From a virus, in the IMG/VR virus record IMGVR_UViG_3300046006_001381, positions 1-20,628 of that record: 20,628 bases of DNA. One strand, given 5' to 3'. Positions 12,938 to 20,207 of the stretch are shown piece after piece. Numbering within the stretch: position 1 is the first letter of the stretch; every line of letters starts with the position of its first letter. The position numbers and the translations under genes are program-made. The notes below the pieces were generated by a model, which was given only the letters and a program-made list of their open reading frames with translations, searched no databases and was not told where the DNA came from.

Positions 12938-13169
12938 ATTTAGCCCCTTTCAGATTGTCGATCTTCCGTTCAATACGGTCAAACCTGTCAAGCAATTGCT
13001 GCATGTCTGCACGAAATTCCGTACGGGTAATGTGGTCACGAGCAACTTCTTCACGAGTACGGTTAAGCAAAATGCTCAACCGATCCAACTCGTTGAACTT
13101 ACCCTTGAGTAAAAAGCCCATGAGCGCAACAATTGCGCTAAGGGCTACGTTCCAGAGCATCATTTCCAT
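12927..13169 (-). CDS. 80-aa membrane-anchored coiled-coil protein
   Basis: A hydrophobic helix (about residues 5-22, LWNVALSAIVALMGFLLKG) is followed by a long charged coiled coil (FNELDRLSILLNRTREEVAR, then FRADMQQLLDRFDRIERKID to residue about 73). The plan is the same as the 89-aa lysis-cassette protein, but the sequences are not obviously related. XhlA-type or holin-accessory proteins look like this; so do virion ejection or membrane-docking factors, and its place among structural genes leaves both open. The start is one base after the stop of the 84-aa gene (TGACATG), and the 3' end overlaps the next gene by 11 bases. Confidence 0.65.
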   Translation of the reverse strand: MEMMLWNVALSAIVALMGFLLKGKFNELDRLSILLNRTREEVARDHITRTEFRADMQQLLDRFDRIERKIDNLKGAKYET

Positions 13170-13170
13170 G

Positions 13171-13425
13171 TCAGCACTTCCACCTTGCGAGGGAAGCCGC
13201 CTTGCGGGTGGGCTTGCCCTTCTCGTCTTTCATTGGGCCCGGCATACCGCTCATGCGTGCGCAGAACGAGTCCTTACGCTTGCCGCCTTGGGGCTGGGGG
13301 GCTTTGAGGTTGCTACCGGTCGCAGCGTTGTACTTAGCGCGGCCTTTGGCGGTTAAACCCGCCCCCTTGGAAGCAGGCAGCTTTTCACCACGACCGATTG
13401 CAAGGGAGGGGGTTTTCTTAGCCAT
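13171..13425 (-). CDS. DUF6321-like small basic phage protein
   Basis: An 84-aa protein. The order KGAGLTAKGRAKYNAATGSN (about 20-39), LKAPQPQGGKRKDSFCARMS (40-59), GMPGPMKDEKGKPTRKAASL and the final ARWKC match my memory of the DUF6321 family, which occurs in phages of marine and freshwater bacteria and has no assigned function. It is very basic, with Cys55 in SFCARMSGM and a C-terminal Cys. The start lies one base past the stop of the 939-aa gene. Its ending resembles its neighbours in having Lys-Cys, and the last 11 bases of the gene (13171-13181) equal those of the 101-aa gene (12428-12438). Confidence 0.7.
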   Translation of the reverse strand: MAKKTPSLAIGRGEKLPASKGAGLTAKGRAKYNAATGSNLKAPQPQGGKRKDSFCARMSGMPGPMKDEKGKPTRKAASLARWKC

Positions 13426-13426
13426 A

Positions 13427-16246
13427 TTAAGCCTGCGCCTCTTTCCAGTTCAAACGAGCCTGAATTGTCGAACTTGTACTTGAAAGTGGGGTGGCCACAA
13501 TGTACAAAATGTCAGGGCCATCTGGGTAGAAGCCAGCCTGAGAAGTGGGCACCGTGTTGCTGGTGCCGCCACCCAAGATCGAATTACCCAAGTCACGCAC
13601 CTCGCTTAGATCAATGGTCGTGTTGCCCGTATCGCTTGAGTAAGCAGCGTACACCGACTCGCCGCCCGTTACCGTGACTGCGTTGGTGTTAATCGCAACT
13701 TGCGCCAGCGAGGAGGTGATGCCGTTGGCCTGCTGAATTGGAGGAATAAAGCTGCCAGACATCGCGCCCGAGGCGAAGCCGTTGAGCACCAAGTTGATCA
13801 AATACCCAGTGCCGGTTGTGTACAGGCCAAGCGAGTCCAACTGCAACTGCGAACGGTTGATGATCTCTTTAGCGCCCAGTGTGCCAATTGTTCCGTTGTC
13901 AACAGATGGTGCAATACGCAAAGCCAAAATCACAATCGGGGTTGTGCTAGTTGTGGTAATCGCAGTGGTCGTACCGAAGTTGAAAATCAAAGACTTGTCA
14001 TCATCGTAACGCCCGTCCATGATCACCGAAGAGCCCCAGTGCGAAACAGAGGCCGCGGTATCCGGGCTGGCATACTCGATCATGCAAAGAGCAGTGGCAG
14101 AGAATGTCACAGCAGTAGCCGCGCCGCCGCCGGTTGCACCACGAGTCAACCCGAAAAACAGATTGCCGGTTCTGCCTGTGTACGTCACATATTCGATAAC
14201 ACCTGTAACCGATGACGGCACAATTCGGAGCGAACCATTAGGGGAAAAACCGGCGGTACTGTTCACTGGAATTGAATCCGGCCCAATAGATTGACCACTT
14301 GCGTAGTTGTTAGCTCTCGTGTTGGCAAAACCACGGGTGCATCCAACCAAAGCGCCGCCCGATATACCAGAATACAAAACTCTTTCAGTTCCAATCAGCG
14401 CCACACCGCCAATTGACGCAAAGCCAGTTGTAGAGGTAATTGGAATGGTCGCCGCAGTGGGGGCCACTATTGCGGTTGTAGTAGTCGTTGTACCAGTACC
14501 AATTGATGCGGTAAGAGTGGTGTACGGCATCATACCGTTGGACTCGTAATGCGCAGCCATGTTGCCCGAACGCAAGTAGGCTTCAAACCTCTGGTTGTTG
14601 TTGGTTTGCTGGTAGCAGTACGAAATTTCGCCGTTAGTTGTACGCAGACCCCAACGAATGAAGCCTGCACCGTACCAAGAGTAGTCCATGTACCACATTT
14701 GCATCTTGGTCAGATCAAGCGTGTACCCAGACGGGCCAGTACCATCAAGCCGATCATCCCATTGCGACTGTGGAACTCGGGTATCAATAGTTCTTGACAC
14801 CAATGCCCCCGCAATCGTACTGCCACGATACTCTGGGGAGATGACCATGGCCGTTGCACTGGTAATGTTCAATACTTTGTACGACTGGCCGCGGATCACA
14901 ATGAAGTCGCCCGGCGACAGTTGGGTGTTGAACGCTGTACCAGTGCCAGTAACTGCGGCAGAGCCGCTTGTCACTGCTACAGTGCCACCAATTTGGTTGA
15001 CGCTATTACGCCACACGGCGTACAGAGTTTGGCCGTCGTACTCAAAGAACATACCGTTCTGTTGGTCAAACATACCAACACGGTTTGAAGAGCCGTACCA
15101 GTTGATTGGACTGACACGTATAGGGAAACCTGTGGCGGTTGTAATTGACAGCGTGGATGTAGTGGTGTACGTAAACGTGTTGCCGGTTGGGGTCGTAGCA
15201 ACGGTATACGTACCGTTGTAGTTACCGGGAGTACAACCTCCCACTCTAATAACGCAACCAACAGTCAAGTTGTGGGCAAATCGCGTGGTAACCGTAGCAG
15301 TCGTGCTAGAGCCAGTGATGCTGGTAACGAACAGCGCTGGGCACATAGAAGTGCCCGTGGAAAACTGAATAGCTTTACCAGACTGGTAACGGAAGTACCG
15401 GCGAGTCTGGCGAATCAATTGGCTGTTTGGGATGGATCTGGAAGCAGAGAAAGCAACCCCACCATCAAACGAACGTGACTCAACAAAGCCTGCTGGGCGA
15501 GCAAACAACGTGGTGTTGTTAGCAGTGTTAGTAATCGTGCCCGTTGGCGCTGCGGCCACAATAAAAGTAAATGTGTTGGCAGTTGGGGTAGTGGCAACAA
15601 CCCAAGCGCCGTTAGGTGCGTTGGTAGTTGCGGTGGTTCCAACCACATAGACCAAAGAACCAACTGTCAAACCGTGGGCGGATGATGTGGTGCAAGTGAT
15701 GGTGGTGGTGGAAAAGGTAAACGCTGTAGTGGACGCCAGCAAGATGCCGCAACCAGAGTAGAAGAACCCGCGATAAACGTACGTCAGTGAGGCATTGAAC
15801 TGGTTACCAGCGGCCACTACAGCGTTTGTAATAACCGTCATGGTGTTTGTGCCACCCGCAGTGGTAAACCACCAGCCGTTTGCATTGGGGTCTGTCGCGT
15901 TCTGAATGTAGATCAGCGTGTTAGCAGGAACCACAAAGGTGCCTGTGATGGTCACCGTAGTCGTGCCAGCACCCGTGATAGCCGAAATGACCAAAGGCTG
16001 CTGTGGAATGTAGTAGCAGCTTTGGCGGTTGTTTTGCAGGGCAATGGATTCCCACTTGGTTGGCTGTTGGCCATACTCAAAGTCGGTGTCGATCAACGCT
16101 TGAGGCGTGGACATCCGCATTTTGCCAACGGGGTCTTGAGCGCCCGGGCTGGGGGTTACATAGGGCGAAACAGCGCCACTGTTTGTCGTGCCAGTGATTG
16201 GCAACGACTTATTTGTGTTCGAGTCTACTACAGTCCATCCAGACAT
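13427..16246 (-). CDS. Large virion structural protein with repeated beta domains
   Basis: A 939-aa protein. After a variable start it has GKMRMSTPQALIDTDFEYGQ and QPTKWESIAL (41-70), a signature common in large phage structural proteins. Two modules at about 182-245 and 310-372 share AHGLTVG / AHNLTVG, NG-x-W/Y-x-VATTPT-x-NTFT and resemble the small domains annotated in phages as E1-FCCH-like. A TVAVTSGSAAVTGTGTAF module (421-475) follows, then MWYMDYSWYGAGFIRWGLRT (517-536) and NMAAHYESNG. Residues about 555-680 hold two turns of a pattern ending CTRGF / LTRGA. AAGGAG precedes the ATG, and a hairpin lies just upstream of the gene. It is likely a neck, whisker or head-appendage protein; the exact site is unknown. 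Confidence 0.7.
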   Translation of the reverse strand: MSGWTVVDSNTNKSLPITGTTNSGAVSPYVTPSPGAQDPVGKMRMSTPQALIDTDFEYGQQPTKWESIALQNNRQSCYYIPQQPLVISAITGAGTTTVTITGTFVVPANTLIYIQNATDPNANGWWFTTAGGTNTMTVITNAVVAAGNQFNASLTYVYRGFFYSGCGILLASTTAFTFSTTTITCTTSSAHGLTVGSLVYVVGTTATTNAPNGAWVVATTPTANTFTFIVAAAPTGTITNTANNTTLFARPAGFVESRSFDGGVAFSASRSIPNSQLIRQTRRYFRYQSGKAIQFSTGTSMCPALFVTSITGSSTTATVTTRFAHNLTVGCVIRVGGCTPGNYNGTYTVATTPTGNTFTYTTTSTLSITTATGFPIRVSPINWYGSSNRVGMFDQQNGMFFEYDGQTLYAVWRNSVNQIGGTVAVTSGSAAVTGTGTAFNTQLSPGDFIVIRGQSYKVLNITSATAMVISPEYRGSTIAGALVSRTIDTRVPQSQWDDRLDGTGPSGYTLDLTKMQMWYMDYSWYGAGFIRWGLRTTNGEISYCYQQTNNNQRFEAYLRSGNMAAHYESNGMMPYTTLTASIGTGTTTTTTAIVAPTAATIPITSTTGFASIGGVALIGTERVLYSGISGGALVGCTRGFANTRANNYASGQSIGPDSIPVNSTAGFSPNGSLRIVPSSVTGVIEYVTYTGRTGNLFFGLTRGATGGGAATAVTFSATALCMIEYASPDTAASVSHWGSSVIMDGRYDDDKSLIFNFGTTTAITTTSTTPIVILALRIAPSVDNGTIGTLGAKEIINRSQLQLDSLGLYTTGTGYLINLVLNGFASGAMSGSFIPPIQQANGITSSLAQVAINTNAVTVTGGESVYAAYSSDTGNTTIDLSEVRDLGNSILGGGTSNTVPTSQAGFYPDGPDILYIVATPLSSTSSTIQARLNWKEAQA

Positions 16247-16269
16247 AACATCTCCTTAAATTACAAGAA

Positions 16270-16285
16270 GGGGGCCGAAGCCCCC
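16270..16285 (-). terminator. GC-rich hairpin after the 160-aa gene, probable intrinsic terminator
   Basis: On the minus strand the sequence reads GGGGGC-TTCG-GCCCCC: a perfect 6-bp stem with a UUCG tetraloop, four bases after the TAA of the 160-aa gene. It is followed by TTCTTGTAATTT, which is only partly T-rich, so termination may be incomplete. It lies 23 bases before the 939-aa start codon. Confidence 0.65.
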
Positions 16286-16289
16286 GCTA

Positions 16290-16772
16290 TTAGGCAGATG
16301 TTGGAACGTAGCTGCCATCAGAGTTCTTGACAATGTAGCTAATTTCCAAGGTTCCTGCGCCGGTGCCGCCACCGCCGTTAACCTGAGTGAACGAAACAAT
16401 CGCGTCAGTGGAGCCGACGTTTTCAACTAGAAGCGGGTTGGAAGTGCCCAGCGTAAAACCGCCGCGACCTGTAGTGCCTGCGGCTGTACCGTTAGGAGCG
16501 GCAGCAGTATTAATGGCAGTGCCATTTACAAACAATGCAAATGTTGGTGCTGTGGTGGTGTACGCAGTTGTGGTAACAAACGCGATTGACTGGATGGTTG
16601 ATCCAGCAGGGACGCAAGCCAAGAATGTGTTTGCATTGGTGTCGCCATAAGCAACATTCATGGCTTGGAATGAATGCGTAACGCCCATATTGCGGATAGT
16701 GCCAGCAACGGTGCCGGTTGTATTTTTAACAGTGCCGAGCAGCCAAGGGCCGAGGTGCGATGCGAGTCCCAT
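16290..16772 (-). CDS. Capsid decoration-like beta-rich protein
   Basis: A 160-aa protein. It starts MGLASHLGPWLLGTVKNTTG, continues GVTHSFQAMNVAYGDTNANT, FLACVPAGSTIQSIAFVTTT and FALFVNGTAINTA, and ends with TLEISYIVKNSDGSYVPTSA. The strand-rich, Gly/Thr-rich sequence with one short N-terminal helix and no enzyme motif fits a capsid decoration or minor head protein, and this start and end are familiar from phage genes directly downstream of the major capsid gene. AAGGAA lies about 6 bases before the ATG. The gene is bracketed by hairpins on both sides and so may be expressed apart from its neighbours. The decoration role is inferred. Confidence 0.65.
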   Translation of the reverse strand: MGLASHLGPWLLGTVKNTTGTVAGTIRNMGVTHSFQAMNVAYGDTNANTFLACVPAGSTIQSIAFVTTTAYTTTAPTFALFVNGTAINTAAAPNGTAAGTTGRGGFTLGTSNPLLVENVGSTDAIVSFTQVNGGGGTGAGTLEISYIVKNSDGSYVPTSA

Positions 16773-16795
16773 GATATTTCCTTCATGCAGTTAAA

Positions 16796-16841
16796 GGTGT
16801 ATCAATCTTGCATGACGTCTGCCGGGACAGTTTGATACACC
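16796..16841. repeat. 10-bp inverted repeat between capsid and decoration genes
   Basis: ggtgtatcaa at 16796-16805 is matched exactly by ttgatacacc at 16832-16841, with 26 bases between. A related half-pair ggtgt...acacc occurs at 16856-16871. It could be an operator, an RNA stem in the leader of the 160-aa gene, or a remnant of recombination. I see no gene within it. Confidence 0.75.
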
Positions 16842-16863
16842 GGAAAGCCCGGAGTGGTGTCAA
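16834..16863 (-). promoter_or_regulatory. Possible sigma70-type promoter for the 160-aa gene
   Basis: On the minus strand TTGACA (16863-16858) matches the -35 consensus; 18 bases later TGTATC (16839-16834) matches only three of six -10 positions. It lies between the capsid terminator and the 160-aa start, where a promoter would make sense, and its -10 overlaps one arm of the inverted repeat. The weak -10 keeps confidence low. Confidence 0.3.
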
Positions 16864-16875
16864 TATACACCAAAA

Positions 16876-16902
16876 GAAAAGGGGCCACAAGAGCCCCTTT
16901 TC
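16876..16902 (-). terminator. Rho-independent terminator after the major capsid gene
   Basis: On the minus strand GAAAAGGGGC and GCCCCTTTTC form a perfect 10-bp stem around a 7-base loop, followed at once by TTTTGG. It starts about 20 bases after the capsid TAA. The A-tract in the left arm mirrors the T-tract, so the hairpin may work in both directions. Confidence 0.9.
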
Positions 16903-16921
16903 AAATATTTCCGGAGAAATA

Positions 16922-17830
16922 TTAAGCGCCGGGAGAACCGAAGACACCCAGAGGATCAGACACGCCGAAGCTGTAACGCTCGCGGGACTTGTAACGGCTG
17001 TTGCCGGTGTCGAAGTCAGCATCCATACCATTTTGCAATGGGGTACGGACAAAGTGCTTCAAACCGTTTGGCACGTCAGTCATCAGGAACCAAGCGTTGT
17101 TGTCCGTCAGGTAGTGGTTAACGGTATAGCCTTCAGGAATCGAGCCGTTGTTTTTCAAGGCGTTGATGTCGTTGTCGGTTGTACCAACACGCAGGCTGGT
17201 TTCGAGCAAACGAGTAGCAACGAATTGCAAAGACGGAGGCACGATCAGTTTCTTAGGCTGAGCCGCAATCAACAGACCACGTTCGTCTGTCCAAGCAGCG
17301 ATTTGAATAACGGCGGCTTCCAAGGAAGTCTCGTTCAAATCGGCAGCGACAGTAGGACGGTTGCTGTTAACGTCGCCGTTCACCAGAGGGTGAGCAGTGC
17401 TGAACAAAGGTACGCCGTCACCATAAGTGACGCTGCCGTTAAAGCCGTTGTTCAAAACAGACGCGGCCTTGACTTGCTTGGTGTAAGCCATAGCGCGAGC
17501 CAGAGCTTTGACGTAGCGTGCAGACAGCGAGTCGTACAAGTTATCTTCGATAGCTTCTTCGGTCAACGAGAAGCCCATCGCAATGGTTTCGTGCACGTAA
17601 CGTGCAGTCCATGCTTCTTGGGCGTTATCGTATCGCAATGCTGAACCTTCGTTCTTGACAGGTGCAGCAGAGAAACCAGACAGCTTGGTTTCTTCTTCAA
17701 AGCTACGCTCCGAGGTTTCGGTTTCGTAGATTTCCTTGTGCTCTTCGCCGTACCGTTTGTACTCCAAACCAAACAAAGCGTTCAGTCCGGGGAGCAGTTC
17801 TTTAAGTAGTTGTGCGCGTGAAATTGCCAT
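16922..17830 (-). CDS. Major capsid protein, Mu gpT-like (HK97 fold expected)
   Basis: A 302-aa protein. It starts MAISRAQLLKELLPGLNALF, then GLEYKRYGEEHKEIYETETS and ERSFEEETKLSGFS, an N-arm rich in charge. The core has EAWTARYVHETIAMGFSLTE (72-91) and EEAIEDNLYDSLSARYVKAL, then MAYTKQVKAASVLNNGFNGS and DGVPLFSTAHPLVNG (138-152). IAAWTDERG, IVPPSLQFVATRLL and a C-terminal RYKSRERYSFGVSD follow. The order GFSLTEE..DD-like..LARA..YTK....VLN.GF...DG..L.S..HP is that of Mu gpT-type major head proteins. AAGGAG lies upstream and a strong terminator follows, consistent with heavy expression. No protease domain is fused and there is no obvious cleavage site. The scaffold candidate is three genes upstream. 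Confidence 0.85.
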   Translation of the reverse strand: MAISRAQLLKELLPGLNALFGLEYKRYGEEHKEIYETETSERSFEEETKLSGFSAAPVKNEGSALRYDNAQEAWTARYVHETIAMGFSLTEEAIEDNLYDSLSARYVKALARAMAYTKQVKAASVLNNGFNGSVTYGDGVPLFSTAHPLVNGDVNSNRPTVAADLNETSLEAAVIQIAAWTDERGLLIAAQPKKLIVPPSLQFVATRLLETSLRVGTTDNDINALKNNGSIPEGYTVNHYLTDNNAWFLMTDVPNGLKHFVRTPLQNGMDADFDTGNSRYKSRERYSFGVSDPLGVFGSPGA

Positions 17831-17843
17831 GGTAAGTTACTCC

Positions 17844-18710
17844 TTAAACAGCGGTAGAGCTATAGTACCCATGTACAAACAAGTTCATTTTGACCAGAAT
17901 CTCTGGGTAAACTGTGTACACGATGATTGCACCACTCGGGATATTGGCGTTAGCGCCCAAAATCACGGGCTGGGCGTTAACGGTCTGCGTAGCTGAACCA
18001 GCGGTAGCAGAAGAAGTCAAGAACATACCAGTCTCAATGATTTGGCCGTTTGCCGCTACGTACGCAACGCTAGTACCAACTGGCAAAGCAGCAGGAGTCA
18101 CGGCGTTGATGGTGGTGGAGCTAGAAGCCGAAGTAGCAACCGCGCTAAAGCTGAATGCAGTGTCAGGAACCAAGCCGACGCAACGAACTGGAAGGATCGT
18201 AGTGACGGGGGTAGCTGTAGGAGCCAACACGGCATTGGTGGAGTTACCAGAGGCGGGGTTACCGGCGCTGTTATCAACCATTGACAAGTTAGCGCCAAGC
18301 ATACCGCGAGCGCCCGAAGCGAGGGTTGTGCCCGAAGAGCAAACCACAGCTTTGAACACGGTGTCTGGATCGTCACAAACAATAGCCACTGCATCACCAG
18401 CCAGAGTGCCGCCGGGCCAGTATTGGCTCCATTGCTTCTGCTTGGTCAGAGGGTTAGTGTAAGAACAGCCCAAGAACACGCCGGTCACTTGGTTGTTGGT
18501 TGTACCAGTGGTAACCGTCGCACGGGTAATAAAACCCCCGGGGTTAGTGCCGCTGGCATAGGGGGATACTTTAACGAAATCACCGTAGTAGATGCTCGTT
18601 GCGTAGCCGTACTGAATGGGAAGATCGCGGGTAGAACCCGAAAAAACTTGCCCACCGATCAAATTGACCGGTGCAAGGCCATAGGGCGATGACACGGTTG
18701 GATAAGACAT
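17844..18710 (-). CDS. Capsid-associated structural protein, upstream of the major capsid gene
   Basis: A 288-aa protein. It starts SSPYGLAPVNLIGGQVFSGS, then TRDLPIQYGYATSIYYGDFV and KVSPYASG, followed by NQVTGVFLGCSYTNPLTKQK and QWSQYWPGGTLAGDAVAIVC with DDPDTVFKAVV. The C-terminal half is beta-rich and Ala/Thr/Ser-rich, ending YPEILVKMNLFVHGYYS. This N-terminal signature is shared by a group of phage virion proteins always found near the capsid gene in my memory; it may be a decoration protein or a second capsid component. A TTGGAGT site precedes the ATG, and the capsid gene starts 13 bases after its stop. There is no sequence sign of a protease. Confidence 0.65.
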   Translation of the reverse strand: MSYPTVSSPYGLAPVNLIGGQVFSGSTRDLPIQYGYATSIYYGDFVKVSPYASGTNPGGFITRATVTTGTTNNQVTGVFLGCSYTNPLTKQKQWSQYWPGGTLAGDAVAIVCDDPDTVFKAVVCSSGTTLASGARGMLGANLSMVDNSAGNPASGNSTNAVLAPTATPVTTILPVRCVGLVPDTAFSFSAVATSASSSTTINAVTPAALPVGTSVAYVAANGQIIETGMFLTSSATAGSATQTVNAQPVILGANANIPSGAIIVYTVYPEILVKMNLFVHGYYSSTAV

Positions 18711-18727
18711 AGTGATACTCCAAAAAA

Positions 18728-19177
18728 TTAAACACCTTTACCGAAACTAACACTCGTCTTCCGGTCGTTGTAGAGCGGCATCCGAGGATCATTTTCGCGC
18801 ATGAGATTGTTATCGACGGAATGCATCTGATTCGTTGCTTGGTTTTGAAACCATGCGTTACGCTCATCAACTATTTCGACGGGGGTTTTGCAAAGTAGCA
18901 GTCCACCAATTACGATATTTTCTTTGAAGCGTTCATCTTCGATGCGCCCAACAAAAATCTCGGGGTGTTCCGCGGCTTTAACTGGCTCCCAACCTTCTTG
19001 TAGTTTCAAGGACACGTTCATGGCGTCTGATTCGCCGCGAGTGCTGATGCGAACCCAATGAAATTCATAGCCGTCTTCCTTAAAAGGAGTTGGCAAGGTC
19101 TCGGGACGAGTCCACGATTTCTTGCGGGCCGTTTTTTCACGGGTATCCAGTTCACGATTTAATCTATTTTCAGCCAT
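18728..19177 (-). CDS. Conserved head-module protein of unknown function
   Basis: A 149-aa charged, soluble protein. It starts MAENRLNRELDTREKTARKK, then KEDGYEFHWVRISTRGESDA, NVSLKLQEGWEPVKAAEHPE, IVIGGLLLCKTPVEIVDERN and MHSVDNNLMRENDPRMPLYN with a final KTSVSFGKG. The features GYEFHWVRIST, GWEPV, HPE, GG-L-LCK-P and SVDNN-MRENDPRMPL recur in my memory of short-tailed phages of aquatic bacteria between scaffold and capsid genes. It overlaps the scaffold stop by 8 bases, with GAGGAAA as ribosome-binding site. A head-assembly role is likely from position alone; no enzymatic motif is visible. Confidence 0.65.
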   Translation of the reverse strand: MAENRLNRELDTREKTARKKSWTRPETLPTPFKEDGYEFHWVRISTRGESDAMNVSLKLQEGWEPVKAAEHPEIFVGRIEDERFKENIVIGGLLLCKTPVEIVDERNAWFQNQATNQMHSVDNNLMRENDPRMPLYNDRKTSVSFGKGV

Positions 19178-20198
19178 TTTGTTTCCTCAATTCTATAGCA
19201 ACCTGTTTGGCGTATTCTTCCAGCGGCACTCCCATCCTCTTGGCCAGAGCTACTTGCGTCTTCGTCAGCGTGACCTTTTTAGGGGATGTACTGCGAGTAG
19301 CAGATGCTACGACCGTTGCCCTGCGGCGAGGTTCTTCAGCCACTGCCTCGTCTTCGTCAGCATCCTCGAAGGATTCTGGGAACACTTGGCGCATACGAGA
19401 GTTGATCTTCTCGTAGTAGTCGTCAGATCGCGGGTTGACGCCCTGTTTGACCAGTTTTTGGTGCAACCCCAGCGCAAAACTGGTCATCTCATCGTCTTCT
19501 CCGAACCATTTATTCTTGGCTTGCCAAGTTACGGCGCGGTCATCAACAGACTGTGCTGGGGCGTTTGTTTGAGTTTGTACATCATAACTGTCTTCTTGTA
19601 AAGCAGGAAGTTTGAGGTTGTTTACTCGCTCAACTTTCATTTTTGCAGCAGTCAGTGCCTCTTGGGCCTCGACTACAGCATTTGCTTCACCAGATTCATA
19701 CGCCTTTTTGTACTGCTCTCTGGCCTTTTCATGCTCCTCGGTAGCCATTTTCTTGGCCGATTCCAGCATCGCTTCTTGGTTTTTGGAGACAGTGCCCTTG
19801 AGCTTTTTGTTCTCCTCAGCAATGTGTTGAGCATACCGCAGGGCTTCTTCACGTTCCTTGGCAGCAGCCTCTGCGGCGCGTCGTTGGTCGTGGTAACCCT
19901 TGCTAAAGTGTTGCAAGCGCTTGCGCACCTTTTCGGAATATTCGTCCATCTCCTCATCGGAAAGCTCCATGGGAGCCTTGGAACGCTTTTTCCCTTGATC
20001 TTCCTCGGGGCGGTCATCGACCACCTCGATGTCAAACTCGGCTTCTTTCTTCTTGGGCTTTTCCGCTTTTTCCTCTTCCAAAGAAGGGCGTCCAGCGATT
20101 TTTAACCCAAAACTGCCGTCTTCCTTTTCCACAAAGTCGGTGCTATCCGCAGCTTTATTGGGGTCAGGAAACGAGAACTCTACTTGTTGTAGTGCCAT
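19170..20198 (-). CDS. Capsid scaffolding protein (probable)
   Basis: A 342-aa, highly charged, helical protein. Residues 1-80 are acidic and low-complexity. Residues about 82-195 form a long coiled coil (EEMDEYSEKVRKRLQHFSKG, RRAAEAAAKEREEALRYAQH, EEHEKAREQYKKAYESGEAN). A compact segment follows, NKWFGEDDEMTSFALGLHQK and VNPRSDDYYEKINSRMRQVF (229-273). After an acidic linker the C-terminus is basic, with VTLTKTQVALAKRMGVPLEE and YAKQVAIELRKQNG. Acidic start, coiled coil and basic helix-turn-helix tail fit internal scaffolds, whose C-terminal helices bind capsid subunits. It has few hydrophobic residues and no protease motif. AAGGAAAA precedes the ATG. The role is inferred from architecture and its position before the capsid genes. 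Confidence 0.7.
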   Translation of the reverse strand: MALQQVEFSFPDPNKAADSTDFVEKEDGSFGLKIAGRPSLEEEKAEKPKKKEAEFDIEVVDDRPEEDQGKKRSKAPMELSDEEMDEYSEKVRKRLQHFSKGYHDQRRAAEAAAKEREEALRYAQHIAEENKKLKGTVSKNQEAMLESAKKMATEEHEKAREQYKKAYESGEANAVVEAQEALTAAKMKVERVNNLKLPALQEDSYDVQTQTNAPAQSVDDRAVTWQAKNKWFGEDDEMTSFALGLHQKLVKQGVNPRSDDYYEKINSRMRQVFPESFEDADEDEAVAEEPRRRATVVASATRSTSPKKVTLTKTQVALAKRMGVPLEEYAKQVAIELRKQNG

Positions 20199-20207
20199 AT
20201 GTTTTCC

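Noticed and set aside
12260-12943. 227-aa plus-strand open frame rich in His/Leu/Gly
   Set aside because: It spans four minus-strand genes with good ribosome-binding sites and matched stop/start junctions; its His/Leu repeats mirror the Lys/Pro/Gly/Met codons opposite.
16783-17052. 89-aa minus-strand open frame across the capsid 3' end
   Set aside because: It runs in another frame through the capsid gene and the terminator and has no recognisable protein features.
16808-17644. 278-aa open frame on the plus strand
   Set aside because: It lies antisense over the clear Mu gpT-like capsid gene, has no ribosome-binding site or family-like motif, and opens as a by-product of the capsid gene's codon use.
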